In this document: positions 34,451-44,361 of the stretch, piece after piece
Layout of the letters: each line of letters opens with the position of its first letter
Numbering within the stretch: position 1 is the stretch's first letter
NCBI RefSeq assembly: GCF_000379665.1
Contig: NZ_KB903374.1
Span: forward strand, 1-64,000
Origin: Butyricimonas synergistica DSM 23225
GTDB lineage: Bacteria > Bacteroidota > Bacteroidia > Bacteroidales > Marinifilaceae
Reading direction: 5' to 3'
DNA length: 64,000 nucleotides
Position numbers and translations under genes: made by a program
Notes under the pieces: generated by a model
Seen by the model: the letters and a program-made list of their open reading frames with translations, nothing else
What the model was told of the DNA's origin: nothing
The model's database searches: none

Positions 34451-34488
34451 GTATTATATAAAATATTCATTTTAAAAAAATAGAAATC

Positions 34489-34680
34489 ATGATAATTGTA
34501 CCATTAAAAGAAGGCGAAAACATTGAGAGAGCGTTGAAAAAATTCAAGAGAAAATTCGAGAAAACCGGTGTTATTAAAGAACTGAGAGATCGTCAGGCTT
34601 TCACGAAGCCATCTGTTAGAAACAGAGTAGCTCGAATGAAAGCTGCTTATCGTCAATCTTTGCAACAGGCAGAAGAATAA
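34489..34680 (+). CDS. rpsU: Ribosomal protein S21 (bS21)
   Basis: A 63-residue basic protein, MIIVPLKEGENIERALKKF and then FEKTGVIKELRDRQ, the family pattern. In Bacteroidota S21 lies over the 3' tail of 16S rRNA and with S18 and S6 hides the anti-Shine-Dalgarno; this is published for Flavobacterium. No Shine-Dalgarno is directly before its ATG. The gene heads the run rpsU-xerC-hpf-tuf. Its long leader suggests self-control (see the two leader elements). Confidence 0.97.
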   Translation: MIIVPLKEGENIERALKKFKRKFEKTGVIKELRDRQAFTKPSVRNRVARMKAAYRQSLQQAEE

Positions 34681-34748
34681 AAAACGGGTTCTTCCTTTGT
34701 TTTTCAAAACAAAAGACGTAACTTGCTTACGCCTTATTATTTATAGAG

Positions 34749-35660
34749 ATGACACGAATTGGATTATTCTTGAAGTACTTGGAAGATGTGAAGCGTTATT
34801 CCGCTCACACGATAACCGCTTACAAGACGGATTTACGTCAGTTCTATGCGTTTTGTGGAATGGAGGAAGATGACGAAGATTTTTCCCAAATGACGACCAA
34901 GCTCGTGAGGGAGTGGGTCGTGGCGGAAATGAGAGGTGCTTTGAGGAACCGGGGTGGAAAACAAAAGTTACATCCCGCTTCGGGCAAGCGTAAGTTAAGC
35001 AGCGTTAAGGCATTTTTCCGATTCTTGGTAAAAGAAGGCGTGATAGAGGTAAATCCGGCGGAAGATATTTCAGGTCCGAAGTTGCCGAAAAAATTGCCTG
35101 TTTTCGTGAATGAGCAGGACATGGAAAACACGTTATATGATGCCGAGAAGGAGGAAGGATTTCATGGATTGAGAGATTTCTTGATCTTGTTGATGGCTTA
35201 CGACACGGGCATGAGGCGTTCTGAAATTGTTGGATTACGGCTGGAGGATGTCGATATGTTGCGGCGCTGTATACGTGTCCGCGGTAAAGGCGGAAAACAA
35301 CGGGAGATCCCGATCCTAAAAGAGTTGGAACAAGATATTGTTTATTATCTCAAGGGACGGGAGGACGTGGTAGAACGGGAGCACGGGTATTTTTTCGTGA
35401 CGGACAAAGGGAGGCCGGTTTACCCGCAATTCGTTTACCGTTTGGTGGTAAATGCATTGAGTAAACATACTTCTTTGTCGAAACGAAGTCCGCACGTGTT
35501 AAGGCATTCGTTTGCCACACATCTGTTGGATAGCGGGGCGTCCATCCAGGGAATTAAAGAATTACTGGGGCACTCGAGTTTGGCTGCCACACAGGTTTAC
35601 ACTCATAATTCCGTGGAGAAAATGTTGAAGATTTTTAAACAAGCTCATCCGCGAGCATAA
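34749..35660 (+). CDS. xerC: Tyrosine recombinase XerC/XerD type
   Basis: A 303-residue recombinase: N-terminal core-binding SAM-like domain (about 1-95) and C-terminal catalytic domain. The catalytic residues are Arg in TGMRRSEIVGL, Lys in RGKGGKQREIP, His-x-x-Arg in PHVLRHSFATH, His in LLGHSSLAATQ and Tyr in VYTHNS. This is the chromosomal housekeeping type that resolves chromosome dimers at dif. The length and place between rpsU and hpf are conserved in Bacteroidota. Which of XerC or XerD it is cannot be settled here. Confidence 0.92.
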   Translation: MTRIGLFLKYLEDVKRYSAHTITAYKTDLRQFYAFCGMEEDDEDFSQMTTKLVREWVVAEMRGALRNRGGKQKLHPASGKRKLSSVKAFFRFLVKEGVIEVNPAEDISGPKLPKKLPVFVNEQDMENTLYDAEKEEGFHGLRDFLILLMAYDTGMRRSEIVGLRLEDVDMLRRCIRVRGKGGKQREIPILKELEQDIVYYLKGREDVVEREHGYFFVTDKGRPVYPQFVYRLVVNALSKHTSLSKRSPHVLRHSFATHLLDSGASIQGIKELLGHSSLAATQVYTHNSVEKMLKIFKQAHPRA

Positions 35661-35665
35661 ATTAT

Positions 35666-35671
35666 AGGAGG
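35666..35671 (+). promoter_or_regulatory. Strong Shine-Dalgarno site of hpf
   Basis: AGGAGG stands 7 bases before the ATG at 35679. Consensus sites of this kind are rare in this window and in Bacteroidota. Confidence 0.8.
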
Positions 35672-35678
35672 AAACGAT

Positions 35679-35975
35679 ATGGAAATTAGAATTAATCCTG
35701 TAGGTTTTTCAGTAAATCCGGTATTGGAGGATTTTATAAACAAGAAGTTTTCTAAACTGGAAAAGTATCACGACGGTATTATGGGGGTGGATGTTACCTT
35801 AAAATTGGAAAAGGACGACCACTTGGAAAATAAACTGACCGAGGTACATGTAGATATAAAAGGGCAAGATGTTTTTGCCAAGAAGAATGCGAAAACTTTC
35901 GAGGAAACCGTTGATGAGTTATATGATGTGCTCAAAAGGCAGTTGGTTAAAGCGAAAGAAAAAAGAGAAGATTAA
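35679..35975 (+). CDS. hpf: Ribosome hibernation promoting factor (HPF/RaiA)
   Basis: A 98-residue protein of the short HPF/YfiA type. It opens MEIRINPVGFSVNP, has the strand pair VDVTLKLEKDD and TEVHVDIKGQD and the basic helix EETVDELYDVLKRQLVKAKEK. It occupies the tRNA path of idle ribosomes. No C-terminal dimerisation domain is present. Its start is certain because of the AGGAGG site. Confidence 0.95.
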   Translation: MEIRINPVGFSVNPVLEDFINKKFSKLEKYHDGIMGVDVTLKLEKDDHLENKLTEVHVDIKGQDVFAKKNAKTFEETVDELYDVLKRQLVKAKEKRED

Positions 35976-36017
35976 GAAAAATGATCTCATTTATTGTGAG
36001 ATATGATTTTTAATTTG

Positions 36018-36025
36018 TACATTTG
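36018..36025 (+). promoter_or_regulatory. Promoter -7 box of tuf
   Basis: TACATTTG fits TAnnTTTG. It gives tuf a leader of about 115 nt and separates it from hpf. Confidence 0.6.
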
Positions 36026-36147
36026 CAAGCCAAATTAAATGGGTTTTCTCGCACTTGTTTGACTAAATGTTAGATAAACAGCGAGTTACTTGCATGAATA
36101 TAGAGTTATTGTGATAAATTGTTTAATAATAAAATTGTTTTAGAGTT

Positions 36148-37335
36148 ATGGCTAAAGAACATTTTGACAGGTCCAAACCACACGTAAATATTGGTACTAT
36201 CGGTCACGTTGACCACGGTAAAACTACTTTGACGGCTGCTATCACTACGGTATTGGCAAAAAAAGGTCTTTCTGAATTACGTTCATTCGATTCTATCGAT
36301 AACGCTCCGGAAGAAAAAGAAAGAGGTATCACCATTAATACTTCTCACGTAGAATATCAGACTGCAAATCGTCACTATGCACACGTTGACTGTCCGGGGC
36401 ACGCCGACTATGTAAAGAACATGGTAACTGGTGCCGCCCAGATGGATGGTGCAATCTTAGTTTGTGCCGCTACCGATGGTCCGATGCCTCAGACTCGTGA
36501 GCACATTCTTTTGGCTCGTCAGGTAAACGTTCCGAGAATCGTGGTATTCTTGAACAAAGTGGATATGGTGGACGACCCTGAAATGTTGGAGTTGGTTGAG
36601 ATGGAAGTTCGCGAATTGTTGTCTTTCTATCAATATGATGGCGACAATACTCCGGTGATCTTAGGTTCAGCTCTTGGAGCATTGAACGGAGAGGCTAAAT
36701 GGGAAGAGAAAGTAATGGAATTGATGGACGCTGTTGACACTTGGATCGAGTTGCCGCAACGTGCAGTTGATAAACCATTCTTGATGCCTGTTGAAGACGT
36801 GTTCTCTATCACTGGTCGTGGAACTGTTGCTACCGGTCGTATTGAAACTGGTATCGTTCACACGGGTGATGAATTGGAAATTATCGGTTTGGGTGCTGAT
36901 GGTAAGAAAACCGTATGTACCGGAGTTGAGATGTTCCGTAAGATTCTTGACGAAGGTCAAGCCGGTGATAACGTAGGTTTGTTGCTCCGCGGTATTGACA
37001 AAGACGAGATCAAACGTGGTATGGTATTGGCAAAACCGGGTTCAGTTAAACCGCATGCTCACTTCAAAGCAGAGGTTTATATCTTGAAGAAAGAAGAAGG
37101 TGGTCGTCATACTCCGTTCCATAACAGATACAGACCTCAGTTCTATATCCGTACTTTGGACGTTACCGGTGAAATCACACTTCCGGAAGGACGTGAGATG
37201 GTAATGCCCGGTGATAACTTGACTATCGAGGTTAATTTGATTACTCCGGTAGCTTGTAACGTAGGTTTGCGTTTTGCTATCCGTGAAGGTGGTAGAACCG
37301 TAGGTGCTGGTCAGATTACCGAAATTCTTGAATGA
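36148..37335 (+). CDS. tuf: Elongation factor Tu
   Basis: A 395-residue GTPase: P-loop GHVDHGKT near residue 19, switch [14 protein letters not shown] for guanine, then two beta-barrel domains ending [16 protein letters not shown]. It delivers aminoacyl-tRNA to the ribosome. The gene starts the tuf-tRNA-Trp-secE-nusG-ribosomal-protein-rpoBC run. Confidence 0.99.
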   Translation: MAKEHFDRSKPHVNIGTIGHVDHGKTTLTAAITTVLAKKGLSELRSFDSIDNAPEEKERGITINTSHVEYQTANRHYAHVDCPGHADYVKNMVTGAAQMDGAILVCAATDGPMPQTREHILLARQVNVPRIVVFLNKVDMVDDPEMLELVEMEVRELLSFYQYDGDNTPVILGSALGALNGEAKWEEKVMELMDAVDTWIELPQRAVDKPFLMPVEDVFSITGRGTVATGRIETGIVHTGDELEIIGLGADGKKTVCTGVEMFRKILDEGQAGDNVGLLLRGIDKDEIKRGMVLAKPGSVKPHAHFKAEVYILKKEEGGRHTPFHNRYRPQFYIRTLDVTGEITLPEGREMVMPGDNLTIEVNLITPVACNVGLRFAIREGGRTVGAGQITEILE

Positions 37336-37356
37336 TTCAAAGAATAGTATAGAATA

Positions 37357-37376
37357 GGGTCGACTTCGGTCGACCC
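37357..37376 (+). other. Perfect UUCG hairpin between tuf and tRNA-Trp
   Basis: GGGTCGAC-TTCG-GTCGACCC is an 8-bp stem with a very stable tetraloop, not followed by a T-run. It is probably a processing or 3'-protecting structure rather than a terminator. Confidence 0.8.
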
Positions 37377-37380
37377 ATAC

Positions 37381-37453
37381 ACGGGAGTGGCTCAGTTGGT
37401 AGAGCATCGGTCTCCAAAACCGAGGGTCGGGAGTTCGAACCTCTCCTCCCGTG
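37381..37453 (+). tRNA. tRNA-Trp (anticodon CCA)
   Basis: A 73-nt cloverleaf with acceptor ACGGGAG/CTCCCGT, discriminator G and anticodon CCA in the loop. CCA is not encoded. It sits between tuf and secE, a classical arrangement. Confidence 0.98.
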
Positions 37454-37472
37454 CAACTAAATTGAATAACAA

Positions 37473-37664
37473 ATGAAAGTTAAGACTTATATATCAGATG
37501 TTTATAATGAGCTGGTGAATAAAGTAACTTGGCCTACGTGGTCTGAGCTCCAAAGTAGTGCGACGATCGTGATGATAGCTTCCGTCATCATAGCGCTTTG
37601 CATATTTGCGATGGATTTCTCGTTCAGACATATCGTGACCGGTATATATAATTTGTTTTACTAA
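37473..37664 (+). CDS. secE: Preprotein translocase subunit SecE
   Basis: A 63-residue protein with an amphipathic helix (DVYNELVNKVTWPTWSEL) and one membrane helix (about 30-52), the minimal SecE. It clamps the SecY channel. Its place before nusG is universal. Confidence 0.95.
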   Translation: MKVKTYISDVYNELVNKVTWPTWSELQSSATIVMIASVIIALCIFAMDFSFRHIVTGIYNLFY

Positions 37665-37671
37665 TAATCTT

Positions 37672-37677
37672 GGAGGT
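37672..37677 (+). promoter_or_regulatory. Shine-Dalgarno site of nusG
   Basis: GGAGGT ends 5 bases before the ATG at 37683. Confidence 0.7.
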
Positions 37678-37682
37678 CTAAC

Positions 37683-38231
37683 ATGGCTGAACTACAAAAA
37701 AGATGGTATGTACTTCGAACCATTGGAGGTAAAGAGAAGAAGGTAAAGGAGTACATCGAGAATGAAATCGCCAGTTTAGGGCTTCAGGAATACGTTTCAC
37801 AAGTTTTGGTGCCTGCCGAGAAGGTGTATCAAGTACGCAACGGGAAAAAGTATAGCAGTGAGCGAAATCTTTACCCGGGATATGTACTGATAGAGGTTGC
37901 ACTCGTTGGTGAAATCCCACACATTCTTCGTGACATCACGAATGTGATAGGCTTCCTGGGAGAAACCAAAGGAGGAGATCCTGTTCCGATGCGTCAAGCA
38001 GAGGTGAACCGAATACTCGGTACGGTGGATGAACTTGCGGAACAACCAGAAGAAATAAGTATACCTTATTTCGTGGGCGAGTCGGTTAAAGTGACTGACG
38101 GACCGTTTAATGGTTTTACCGGTGTGATAGAGGAGGTGAATTCTGACAAGAAGCGCTTGAAAGTAATTGTCAAGATCTTCGGACGGAAAACGCCACTTGA
38201 ATTGAGTTTCATGCAGGTAGAAAAAGAATAA
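37683..38231 (+). CDS. nusG: Transcription termination/antitermination protein NusG
   Basis: A 182-residue protein. The N-terminal NGN domain opens RWYVLRTIGGKEKKVKEYIE and the C-terminal KOW domain has VGESVKVTDGPFNGFTGVIEEV. It links RNA polymerase to the ribosome and to Rho. It follows secE by 18 bp. Confidence 0.98.
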   Translation: MAELQKRWYVLRTIGGKEKKVKEYIENEIASLGLQEYVSQVLVPAEKVYQVRNGKKYSSERNLYPGYVLIEVALVGEIPHILRDITNVIGFLGETKGGDPVPMRQAEVNRILGTVDELAEQPEEISIPYFVGESVKVTDGPFNGFTGVIEEVNSDKKRLKVIVKIFGRKTPLELSFMQVEKE

Positions 38232-38255
38232 CAATTATTTGATTTAAAAACAATC

Positions 38256-38693
38256 ATGGCAAAACAAGTTGAAGCTATTATCAAGCTACAAATCAAAGCC
38301 GGAGCTGCAAACCCGTCTCCTCCAGTAGGACCGGCGTTAGGTTCTAAGGGAGTCAACATCATGGACTTCTGCAAGCAATTTAACGCTAGAACTCAGGAAC
38401 AGGCTGGAAAAATCATCCCGGTAATTATACAGGTGTATGGTGATAAGTCGTTTGATTTTATTACAAAACAACCTCCTGTTGCTATTCAACTTTTGGAAGT
38501 CGCTAAAATCAAATCCGGATCCGCGGAGCCTAATCGTAAGAAAGTGGCTTCCCTCACTTGGGATCAAGTGAAAGCAATTGCTACGGACAAGATGAAAGAT
38601 TTGAACGCTTTCGAGATTGAAAAAGCAATGAGTATGGTAGCTGGTACCGCCAGAAGTATGGGTATTACCGTAACCGGTGACAGACCTTTTTAA
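38256..38693 (+). CDS. rplK: Ribosomal protein L11 (uL11)
   Basis: A 145-residue protein with [20 protein letters not shown] at the N-terminus and [22 protein letters not shown] in the rRNA-binding domain. It forms the GTPase-associated centre with L10 and L7/L12. Confidence 0.99.
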   Translation: MAKQVEAIIKLQIKAGAANPSPPVGPALGSKGVNIMDFCKQFNARTQEQAGKIIPVIIQVYGDKSFDFITKQPPVAIQLLEVAKIKSGSAEPNRKKVASLTWDQVKAIATDKMKDLNAFEIEKAMSMVAGTARSMGITVTGDRPF

Positions 38694-38717
38694 TGAACTT
38701 GTAACACTTCAAACGTA

Positions 38718-39413
38718 ATGAGTAAACTGACAAAAAATAAGAAGTTAGCTTTAGCGAAGATCGAAGGTGGAAAAGTATATTCTATCGACGAGGCTGCACA
38801 GCTTGTGAAAGAAATTACTTTCACGAAGTTTGATGCGTCAGTTGACATGGACGTTCGACTAGGGGTAGACCCGCGTAAAGCCAATCAAATGGTGCGTGGT
38901 GTATGTACTTTACCTCACGGTACCGGAAAACAAGTAAGAGTTTTGGTTTTGTGTACTCCTGACAAGGAAGAAGAAGCTAAAGCAGCCGGAGCCGATTACG
39001 TGGGTTTGGACGATTATATCGAGAAATTGAAAGGCGGTTGGACCGACATCGATATTATCATCACGATGCCTTCTGTAATGGGTAAAGTAGGAGCTCTTGG
39101 TAGAATTTTGGGTCCTCGTGGATTGATGCCTAACCCGAAGAGTGGTACGGTAACCCCGGAAATCGGGAAAGCTGTAACTGAGGTTAAAGCTGGTAAAATC
39201 GACTTTAAGGTTGACAAATTCGGTATTATTCACGCTTCTATTGGTAAAGTAACATTTGAGCCGGAGAAGATTATGGAGAACGCAAGAGAATTCTTGAACG
39301 TGATCAATAAACTGAAACCGACGGCTGCAAAAGGTACTTACATCAAGAGCGTGTACCTGTCAAGTACGATGAGTCCCGGTATTCAAGTAGAAACAAAGAC
39401 TTTACTTGATTAA
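38718..39413 (+). CDS. rplA: Ribosomal protein L1 (uL1)
   Basis: A 231-residue protein of standard length with [19 protein letters not shown], the family signature, and the ending [16 protein letters not shown]. It forms the L1 stalk. It starts 24 bp after rplK; no clear L1-binding leader copy was found. Confidence 0.99.
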   Translation: MSKLTKNKKLALAKIEGGKVYSIDEAAQLVKEITFTKFDASVDMDVRLGVDPRKANQMVRGVCTLPHGTGKQVRVLVLCTPDKEEEAKAAGADYVGLDDYIEKLKGGWTDIDIIITMPSVMGKVGALGRILGPRGLMPNPKSGTVTPEIGKAVTEVKAGKIDFKVDKFGIIHASIGKVTFEPEKIMENAREFLNVINKLKPTAAKGTYIKSVYLSSTMSPGIQVETKTLLD

Positions 39414-39442
39414 TGTAGTAATCTAAAAAGGACCTCAGTAGT

Positions 39443-39961
39443 ATGAAAAAAGAAGATAAAAAAGTCGTAATAGAAAACTTGACAAAGCAAGTGAATTCTT
39501 ACAAGCACTTGTATGTTAGTGACATCGCTGGTCTTGACGCTGTGGACACACAAGCTTTGCGTCGGGCTTGTTTTGATGCCAACATCAAATTAGTGCAGGT
39601 AAAGAACACTTTGTTGAGAAAGGCTTTGGAAAACGCTGACAACAATTATGAGGAGATTTTCTCCGTGTTGAAAGGCGATAGCGCGATCATGTTATGTGAT
39701 ACCGGAAATATTCCTGCGAAACTGATTAAAGAATTTCGTCAAAAGAAAGATAAACCTGTCTTCAAGGCTGCTTTCGTTGAGGAATGCGCTTACGTTGGCG
39801 AAGACCAACTCGAGTCGTTGATCAGTATCAAGTCTAAGGAGGAGTTGATTGCAGACATCATTGCTATGTTGCAATCACCGATGCAGAATGTTATTTCCGC
39901 ATTGCAATCCGGACAAAATACGATCGCTGGTGTTGTTAAAACACTTTCTGAAAAAGAATAA
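39443..39961 (+). CDS. rplJ: Ribosomal protein L10 (uL10)
   Basis: A 172-residue protein: N-terminal rRNA-binding part (VYVSDIAGLDAVDTQALRRA-like) and a C-terminal helix that binds L7/L12 dimers. It starts 29 bp after rplA, so there is no room for the long L10 leader seen in some other bacteria. Confidence 0.98.
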   Translation: MKKEDKKVVIENLTKQVNSYKHLYVSDIAGLDAVDTQALRRACFDANIKLVQVKNTLLRKALENADNNYEEIFSVLKGDSAIMLCDTGNIPAKLIKEFRQKKDKPVFKAAFVEECAYVGEDQLESLISIKSKEELIADIIAMLQSPMQNVISALQSGQNTIAGVVKTLSEKE

Positions 39962-40003
39962 TTTTTATAGTTTAGTAAACAAACAATTTTAAATAGAATA
40001 GAA

Positions 40004-40381
40004 ATGGCAGATTTGAAAAAACTTGCAGAAGAGCTAGTAAACCTTACCGTAAAAGACGTAAAAGAATTAGCTGACATTTTAAAAGAAGAGTACGGAATTG
40101 AACCTGCAGCTGCTGCTGTAGCTGTAGCTGCTCCTGCAGCTGGTGGTGCTGCTGCCGCTGAGGCTGAACAAACTGAATTCGATGTTATTTTGAAATCAGC
40201 AGGTGCAGCTAAATTAGCCGTTGTTAAGTTGGTTAAAGAATTGACCGGTCTTGGTTTGAAAGAAGCTAAAGAAGTAGTTGACAAGGCTCCGGCTCCATTG
40301 AAAGAAAAAGTTTCTAAAGAAGAAGCTAACTCATTGAAAACTCAATTAGAAGAAGCAGGAGCTGAAGTTGAACTTAAATAA
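40004..40381 (+). CDS. rplL: Ribosomal protein L7/L12 (bL12)
   Basis: A 125-residue acidic protein with the N-terminal dimer helix, an Ala-rich hinge (about 38-55) and the C-terminal domain [20 protein letters not shown] then [13 protein letters not shown]. It recruits translation factors. Confidence 0.99.
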   Translation: MADLKKLAEELVNLTVKDVKELADILKEEYGIEPAAAAVAVAAPAAGGAAAAEAEQTEFDVILKSAGAAKLAVVKLVKELTGLGLKEAKEVVDKAPAPLKEKVSKEEANSLKTQLEEAGAEVELK

Positions 40382-40404
40382 AGTATAAAACCGGATGGTT
40401 TTCA

Positions 40405-40440
40405 GGTTTAGAGTCTCATGTGGACTCTAAACCATTTTGT
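40405..40440 (+). terminator. Hairpin between rplL and rpoB, likely attenuator
   Basis: GGTTTAGAGTC and GACTCTAAACC form an 11-bp perfect stem followed by ATTTTGTT. Partial termination here would set ribosomal protein to polymerase ratio, as known for this junction in other bacteria. Confidence 0.7.
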
Positions 40441-40474
40441 TGTTATGATTGTTTAGGTTCAAAAAAAATAATAG

Positions 40475-43400
40475 ATGTCTTCATATAATTCAAACAATAG
40501 AATAAGCTTTGCATCGATAAAAAATCAGTTGGAATACCCTGATTTTCTTGAGGTGCAGTTGAAGTCTTTCAAGGACTTTTTTCAATTAGGTACCACGCCT
40601 GAGAACAGAAAGAATGAAGGCCTTTACACGGTTTTCAAGGAAAATTTTCCTATAACTGATACACGAAACAACTTTGTTTTAGAATTTTTGGACTATTTTA
40701 TAGATCCCCCTCGTTACACGATTGAGGAGTGCTTGGGTCAAGGTTTGACCTTCGGGGCTCCCTTGAAAGCAAAGTTGAAGTTGTATTGTACGGATCCGGA
40801 ACATGAAGATTTTGATACCGTTATTGAGGATGTATATTTAGGAAATGTTCCTTACATGACCCCGAAAGGTACTTTCGTGATCAATGGGGCAGAGCGAGTG
40901 GTAGTTTCTCAGTTACATAGATCTCCCGGCGTTTTCTTCGGGCAAAGTATCCACGCGAATGGTACGAAGCTTTATTCCGCGAGAATTATTCCGTTCAAGG
41001 GTTCCTGGATCGAGTTCGCCACGGACATCAATAACGTGATGTACGCGTATATCGACCGGAAGAAAAAATTACCCGTGACGACTCTTTTGAGAGCGATTGG
41101 TTTTGAAACGGATAAGGATATTCTTGAAATATTCGGTCTTGCAGATGAAGTGAATGTTTCCCGTACAGGGTTGAAGAAAGTCGTTGGCAGACGTTTGGCT
41201 GCTCGTGTTTTGAAATCTTGGATTGAAGATTTCGTTGATGAAGATACCGGTGAAGTCGTTTCTATCGAGCGTAACGAGATTATCGTTGATCGTGAAACGG
41301 TACTGGAGCCTGAGCATATTGATGCGATTGTCGAATCCGGAGCGAAGACGATTCTTCTTCACAAGGAAATGCAAAACCTGGCAGATTATGCTATTATATA
41401 CAACACGCTGCAAAAAGATCCCTGTAACTCAGAGAAAGAAGCCGTATTGCATATCTACAGGCAATTGCGTAGTTCGGAGCCGCCAGATGAGGCAACCGCA
41501 CGTGATGTAATCGATAAACTGTTCTTCTCGGACAAACGTTACGATTTGGGTGACGTGGGACGTTACAAGTTGAACAAGAAATTGAATCTTACAACAGACC
41601 CGGATATCCGGATTTTGACGAAAGAGGATATCATCGAGATCATCAAGTATTTAATTCGTTTGTTAAATGCCAAGACGGATGTGGACGATATTGACCACTT
41701 GAGTAATCGTCGTGTTCGTACTGTTGGCGAACAATTATATAATCAATTCGGAGTTGGATTGGCTCGTATGGCTCGTACGATTCGTGAAAGAATGAACGTG
41801 CGCGATAACGAGGTGTTCACCCCGGTTGACTTGATTAATTCGAAGATTTTGTCTTCAGTAATCAATTCGTTTTTTGGAACGAACGCGTTATCCCAGTTCA
41901 TGGATCAAACCAATCCGTTAGCCGAGATAACTCACAAAAGACGTATGTCCGCTCTTGGACCCGGTGGTCTTTCTAGAGATCGTGCAGGTTTCGAGGTCCG
42001 TGACGTACACTACACTCACTATGGTCGTTTGTGTCCGATAGAGACTCCGGAAGGACCTAATATCGGTTTGATCTCGTCTCTTTGCGTGTATGCGAAGATC
42101 AATGATCTCGGGTTTATCGAGACCCCTTACCGCAAAGTGAACAATGGGGTGGTTGATTTGTCCGAAGAAGGAGTGAAATATTATTCTGCAGAGGAGGAGG
42201 AGGAGTTGGTGATTGCTCAGGCAAGTTCGCCGATTGATGAAGATGGGAAATTCTCCAACAAGTGGGTAAAGGCCAGAAAGGATGCCGATTTCCCGATGGC
42301 ATCAGGTGAGGAAGTTGATTTGATCGACGTTGCGCCGAACCAGATCGCTTCTATTGCGGCTTCTTTGATTCCGTTCTTGGAGCATGATGACGCAAACCGT
42401 GCGTTGATGGGATCTAACATGATGCGTCAGGCAGTTCCGATCATTTCTCCGGAATCTCCGATTGTGGGTACCGGATTGGAAGGTAACCTGATTAAGGATT
42501 CCAGAACACAGATAGTGGCAGAAGGTCCCGGTAGTGTTGCTTTCGTGGACGGACGTAAGATCGTGATTAAATATGACCGTACGGAAGAAGAGGCTTTTGT
42601 AAGTTTTGAGCCTGACACGAAAGAATATTATTTGCCAAAATATCAGCGTACCAACCAAAGTACGACGATCACGCTGAAACCGATCGTGAGAAAAGGTCAG
42701 CGGGTGGAGGAAGGACAGATATTAACGGAAGGTTATTCTTCTCAGAAAGGGGAGCTGGCACTTGGTCGTAACTTGAAGGTGGCATTCATGCCCTGGAAAG
42801 GATATAACTATGAGGATGCTATCGTGATCTCCGAGAATATTGTTCGGAATGATGTGTTCACTTCTGTTCACGTGGACGAATACTCTTTGGAGGTTCGTGA
42901 AACCAAACGTGGTCTTGAGGAGTTGACGGCTGATATCCCGAACGTGAGCGAGGAAGCCACGAAAGATCTGGATGAAAACGGAATCATTCGTGTCGGGGCT
43001 CGTGTCCAGCCGGGCGATATTTTGATTGGTAAGATTACCCCGAAAGGAGAGTCAGACCCGAGTCCGGAAGAAAAGTTGCTAAGAGCTATTTTCGGTGACA
43101 AAGCGGGTGACGTGAAGGATGCCTCTTTGAAGGCTTCTCCGTCTTTGAAGGGTGTGATTATTGACAAGAAGTTATTCCAACGCACGATCAGTGACCGTAA
43201 GACGAAGGCTGCCGGAAAGAATCTGTTAGCTGAGTTAGACGAGCAGTTCCAACGTAAAGTCGGTGATCTTACTTCTTTGTTGATCGATAAGTTATTCGAG
43301 CTTGTGAATGGTAAGACTTCACAGGGAGTGAAGAATTACTTGAACGAGGATATTGTTCCGAAGGGAGTGAAATTCTCTTACAAGATGCTTCAGAATATGG

Positions 43401-44287
43401 ATTTCTTGCAGATCAACCCGAACAAGTGGACGACTGACAAGCAGAAGAATGATATGATCCGTGACTTGTTGCATAACTATATCATCAAGTACAAAGAGAT
43501 CGAGGGACAGATTAAACGTAAGAAATATAACGCTACTGTTGGGGATGAACTTCCCACGGGTATCATCAAGATGGCAAAAGTTTACGTGGCTAAGAAACGT
43601 AAATTGCAAATCGGTGATAAGATGGCAGGACGTCATGGTAACAAGGGTATTGTTTCTCGCGTGGTAAGGGTGGAAGATATGCCATTCTTGTCTGACGGAA
43701 CTCCGGTCGACATTTGTTTGAATCCGCTAGGTGTGCCTTCTCGTATGAACTTGGGACAGGTGTTTGAAACTGTGTTAGGTTGGGCAGGCAAGAACTTGGG
43801 AGTGAAATTCGCCACCCCGATTTTCGATGGTGCTACACTTGATGATATCAATAAATATACGGATGAAGCAGGTGTGCCTAGATTCGGTACCACGTACTTG
43901 TACGACGGAGGAACGGGAGATCGTTTCGACCAGCCGGCAACCGTGGGTGTGATTTATATGTTGAAGTTGGGACACATGGTTGACGATAAGATGCATGCTC
44001 GTTCTATCGGTCCGTACTCGTTGATTACCCAGCAACCTCTTGGAGGTAAAGCTCAATTCGGAGGTCAGCGTTTCGGAGAGATGGAGGTTTGGGCACTTGA
44101 GGCTTTCGGTGCTTCGCATATCCTTCAGGAAATCTTGACCGTGAAGTCGGATGACGTAATGGGAAGAACGAAGACTTACGAACATATCGTGAAAGGTGAA
44201 CCTCTGCCGAATCCCGGAATTCCGGAGTCTTTCAACGTGTTGTTGCATGAACTTCGCGGGTTAGGATTGAGCGTAAATTTAATATAA
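40475..44287 (+). CDS. rpoB: RNA polymerase subunit beta
   Basis: A 1,270-residue protein with the family landmarks: the rifampicin-region [37 protein letters not shown] (given here only in part as [18 protein letters not shown]), the GMQ-like [13 protein letters not shown] and the C-terminal [18 protein letters not shown]. No resistance-type change is obvious at the usual Asp, His or Ser positions. It is shorter than the proteobacterial protein, as in other Bacteroidota. Confidence 0.99.
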   Translation: MSSYNSNNRISFASIKNQLEYPDFLEVQLKSFKDFFQLGTTPENRKNEGLYTVFKENFPITDTRNNFVLEFLDYFIDPPRYTIEECLGQGLTFGAPLKAKLKLYCTDPEHEDFDTVIEDVYLGNVPYMTPKGTFVINGAERVVVSQLHRSPGVFFGQSIHANGTKLYSARIIPFKGSWIEFATDINNVMYAYIDRKKKLPVTTLLRAIGFETDKDILEIFGLADEVNVSRTGLKKVVGRRLAARVLKSWIEDFVDEDTGEVVSIERNEIIVDRETVLEPEHIDAIVESGAKTILLHKEMQNLADYAIIYNTLQKDPCNSEKEAVLHIYRQLRSSEPPDEATARDVIDKLFFSDKRYDLGDVGRYKLNKKLNLTTDPDIRILTKEDIIEIIKYLIRLLNAKTDVDDIDHLSNRRVRTVGEQLYNQFGVGLARMARTIRERMNVRDNEVFTPVDLINSKILSSVINSFFGTNALSQFMDQTNPLAEITHKRRMSALGPGGLSRDRAGFEVRDVHYTHYGRLCPIETPEGPNIGLISSLCVYAKINDLGFIETPYRKVNNGVVDLSEEGVKYYSAEEEEELVIAQASSPIDEDGKFSNKWVKARKDADFPMASGEEVDLIDVAPNQIASIAASLIPFLEHDDANRALMGSNMMRQAVPIISPESPIVGTGLEGNLIKDSRTQIVAEGPGSVAFVDGRKIVIKYDRTEEEAFVSFEPDTKEYYLPKYQRTNQSTTITLKPIVRKGQRVEEGQILTEGYSSQKGELALGRNLKVAFMPWKGYNYEDAIVISENIVRNDVFTSVHVDEYSLEVRETKRGLEELTADIPNVSEEATKDLDENGIIRVGARVQPGDILIGKITPKGESDPSPEEKLLRAIFGDKAGDVKDASLKASPSLKGVIIDKKLFQRTISDRKTKAAGKNLLAELDEQFQRKVGDLTSLLIDKLFELVNGKTSQGVKNYLNEDIVPKGVKFSYKMLQNMDFLQINPNKWTTDKQKNDMIRDLLHNYIIKYKEIEGQIKRKKYNATVGDELPTGIIKMAKVYVAKKRKLQIGDKMAGRHGNKGIVSRVVRVEDMPFLSDGTPVDICLNPLGVPSRMNLGQVFETVLGWAGKNLGVKFATPIFDGATLDDINKYTDEAGVPRFGTTYLYDGGTGDRFDQPATVGVIYMLKLGHMVDDKMHARSIGPYSLITQQPLGGKAQFGGQRFGEMEVWALEAFGASHILQEILTVKSDDVMGRTKTYEHIVKGEPLPNPGIPESFNVLLHELRGLGLSVNLI

Positions 44288-44291
44288 TTGT

Positions 44292-44361
44292 TGATTTATG
44301 ATTTTAGATTTATGATTCTATGCAATCGTAAATCTAAAATCTGAAATCTAAAATCATAAAT
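44292..44361. repeat. Hairpin repeat between rpoB and rpoC
   Basis: GATTTATGATTTTAGATT at 44293 faces AATCTAAAATC and AATCATAAAT words further on, giving an imperfect hairpin that fills the 74-bp gap. It is of the same type as the repeats in the pst gaps. Confidence 0.75.
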
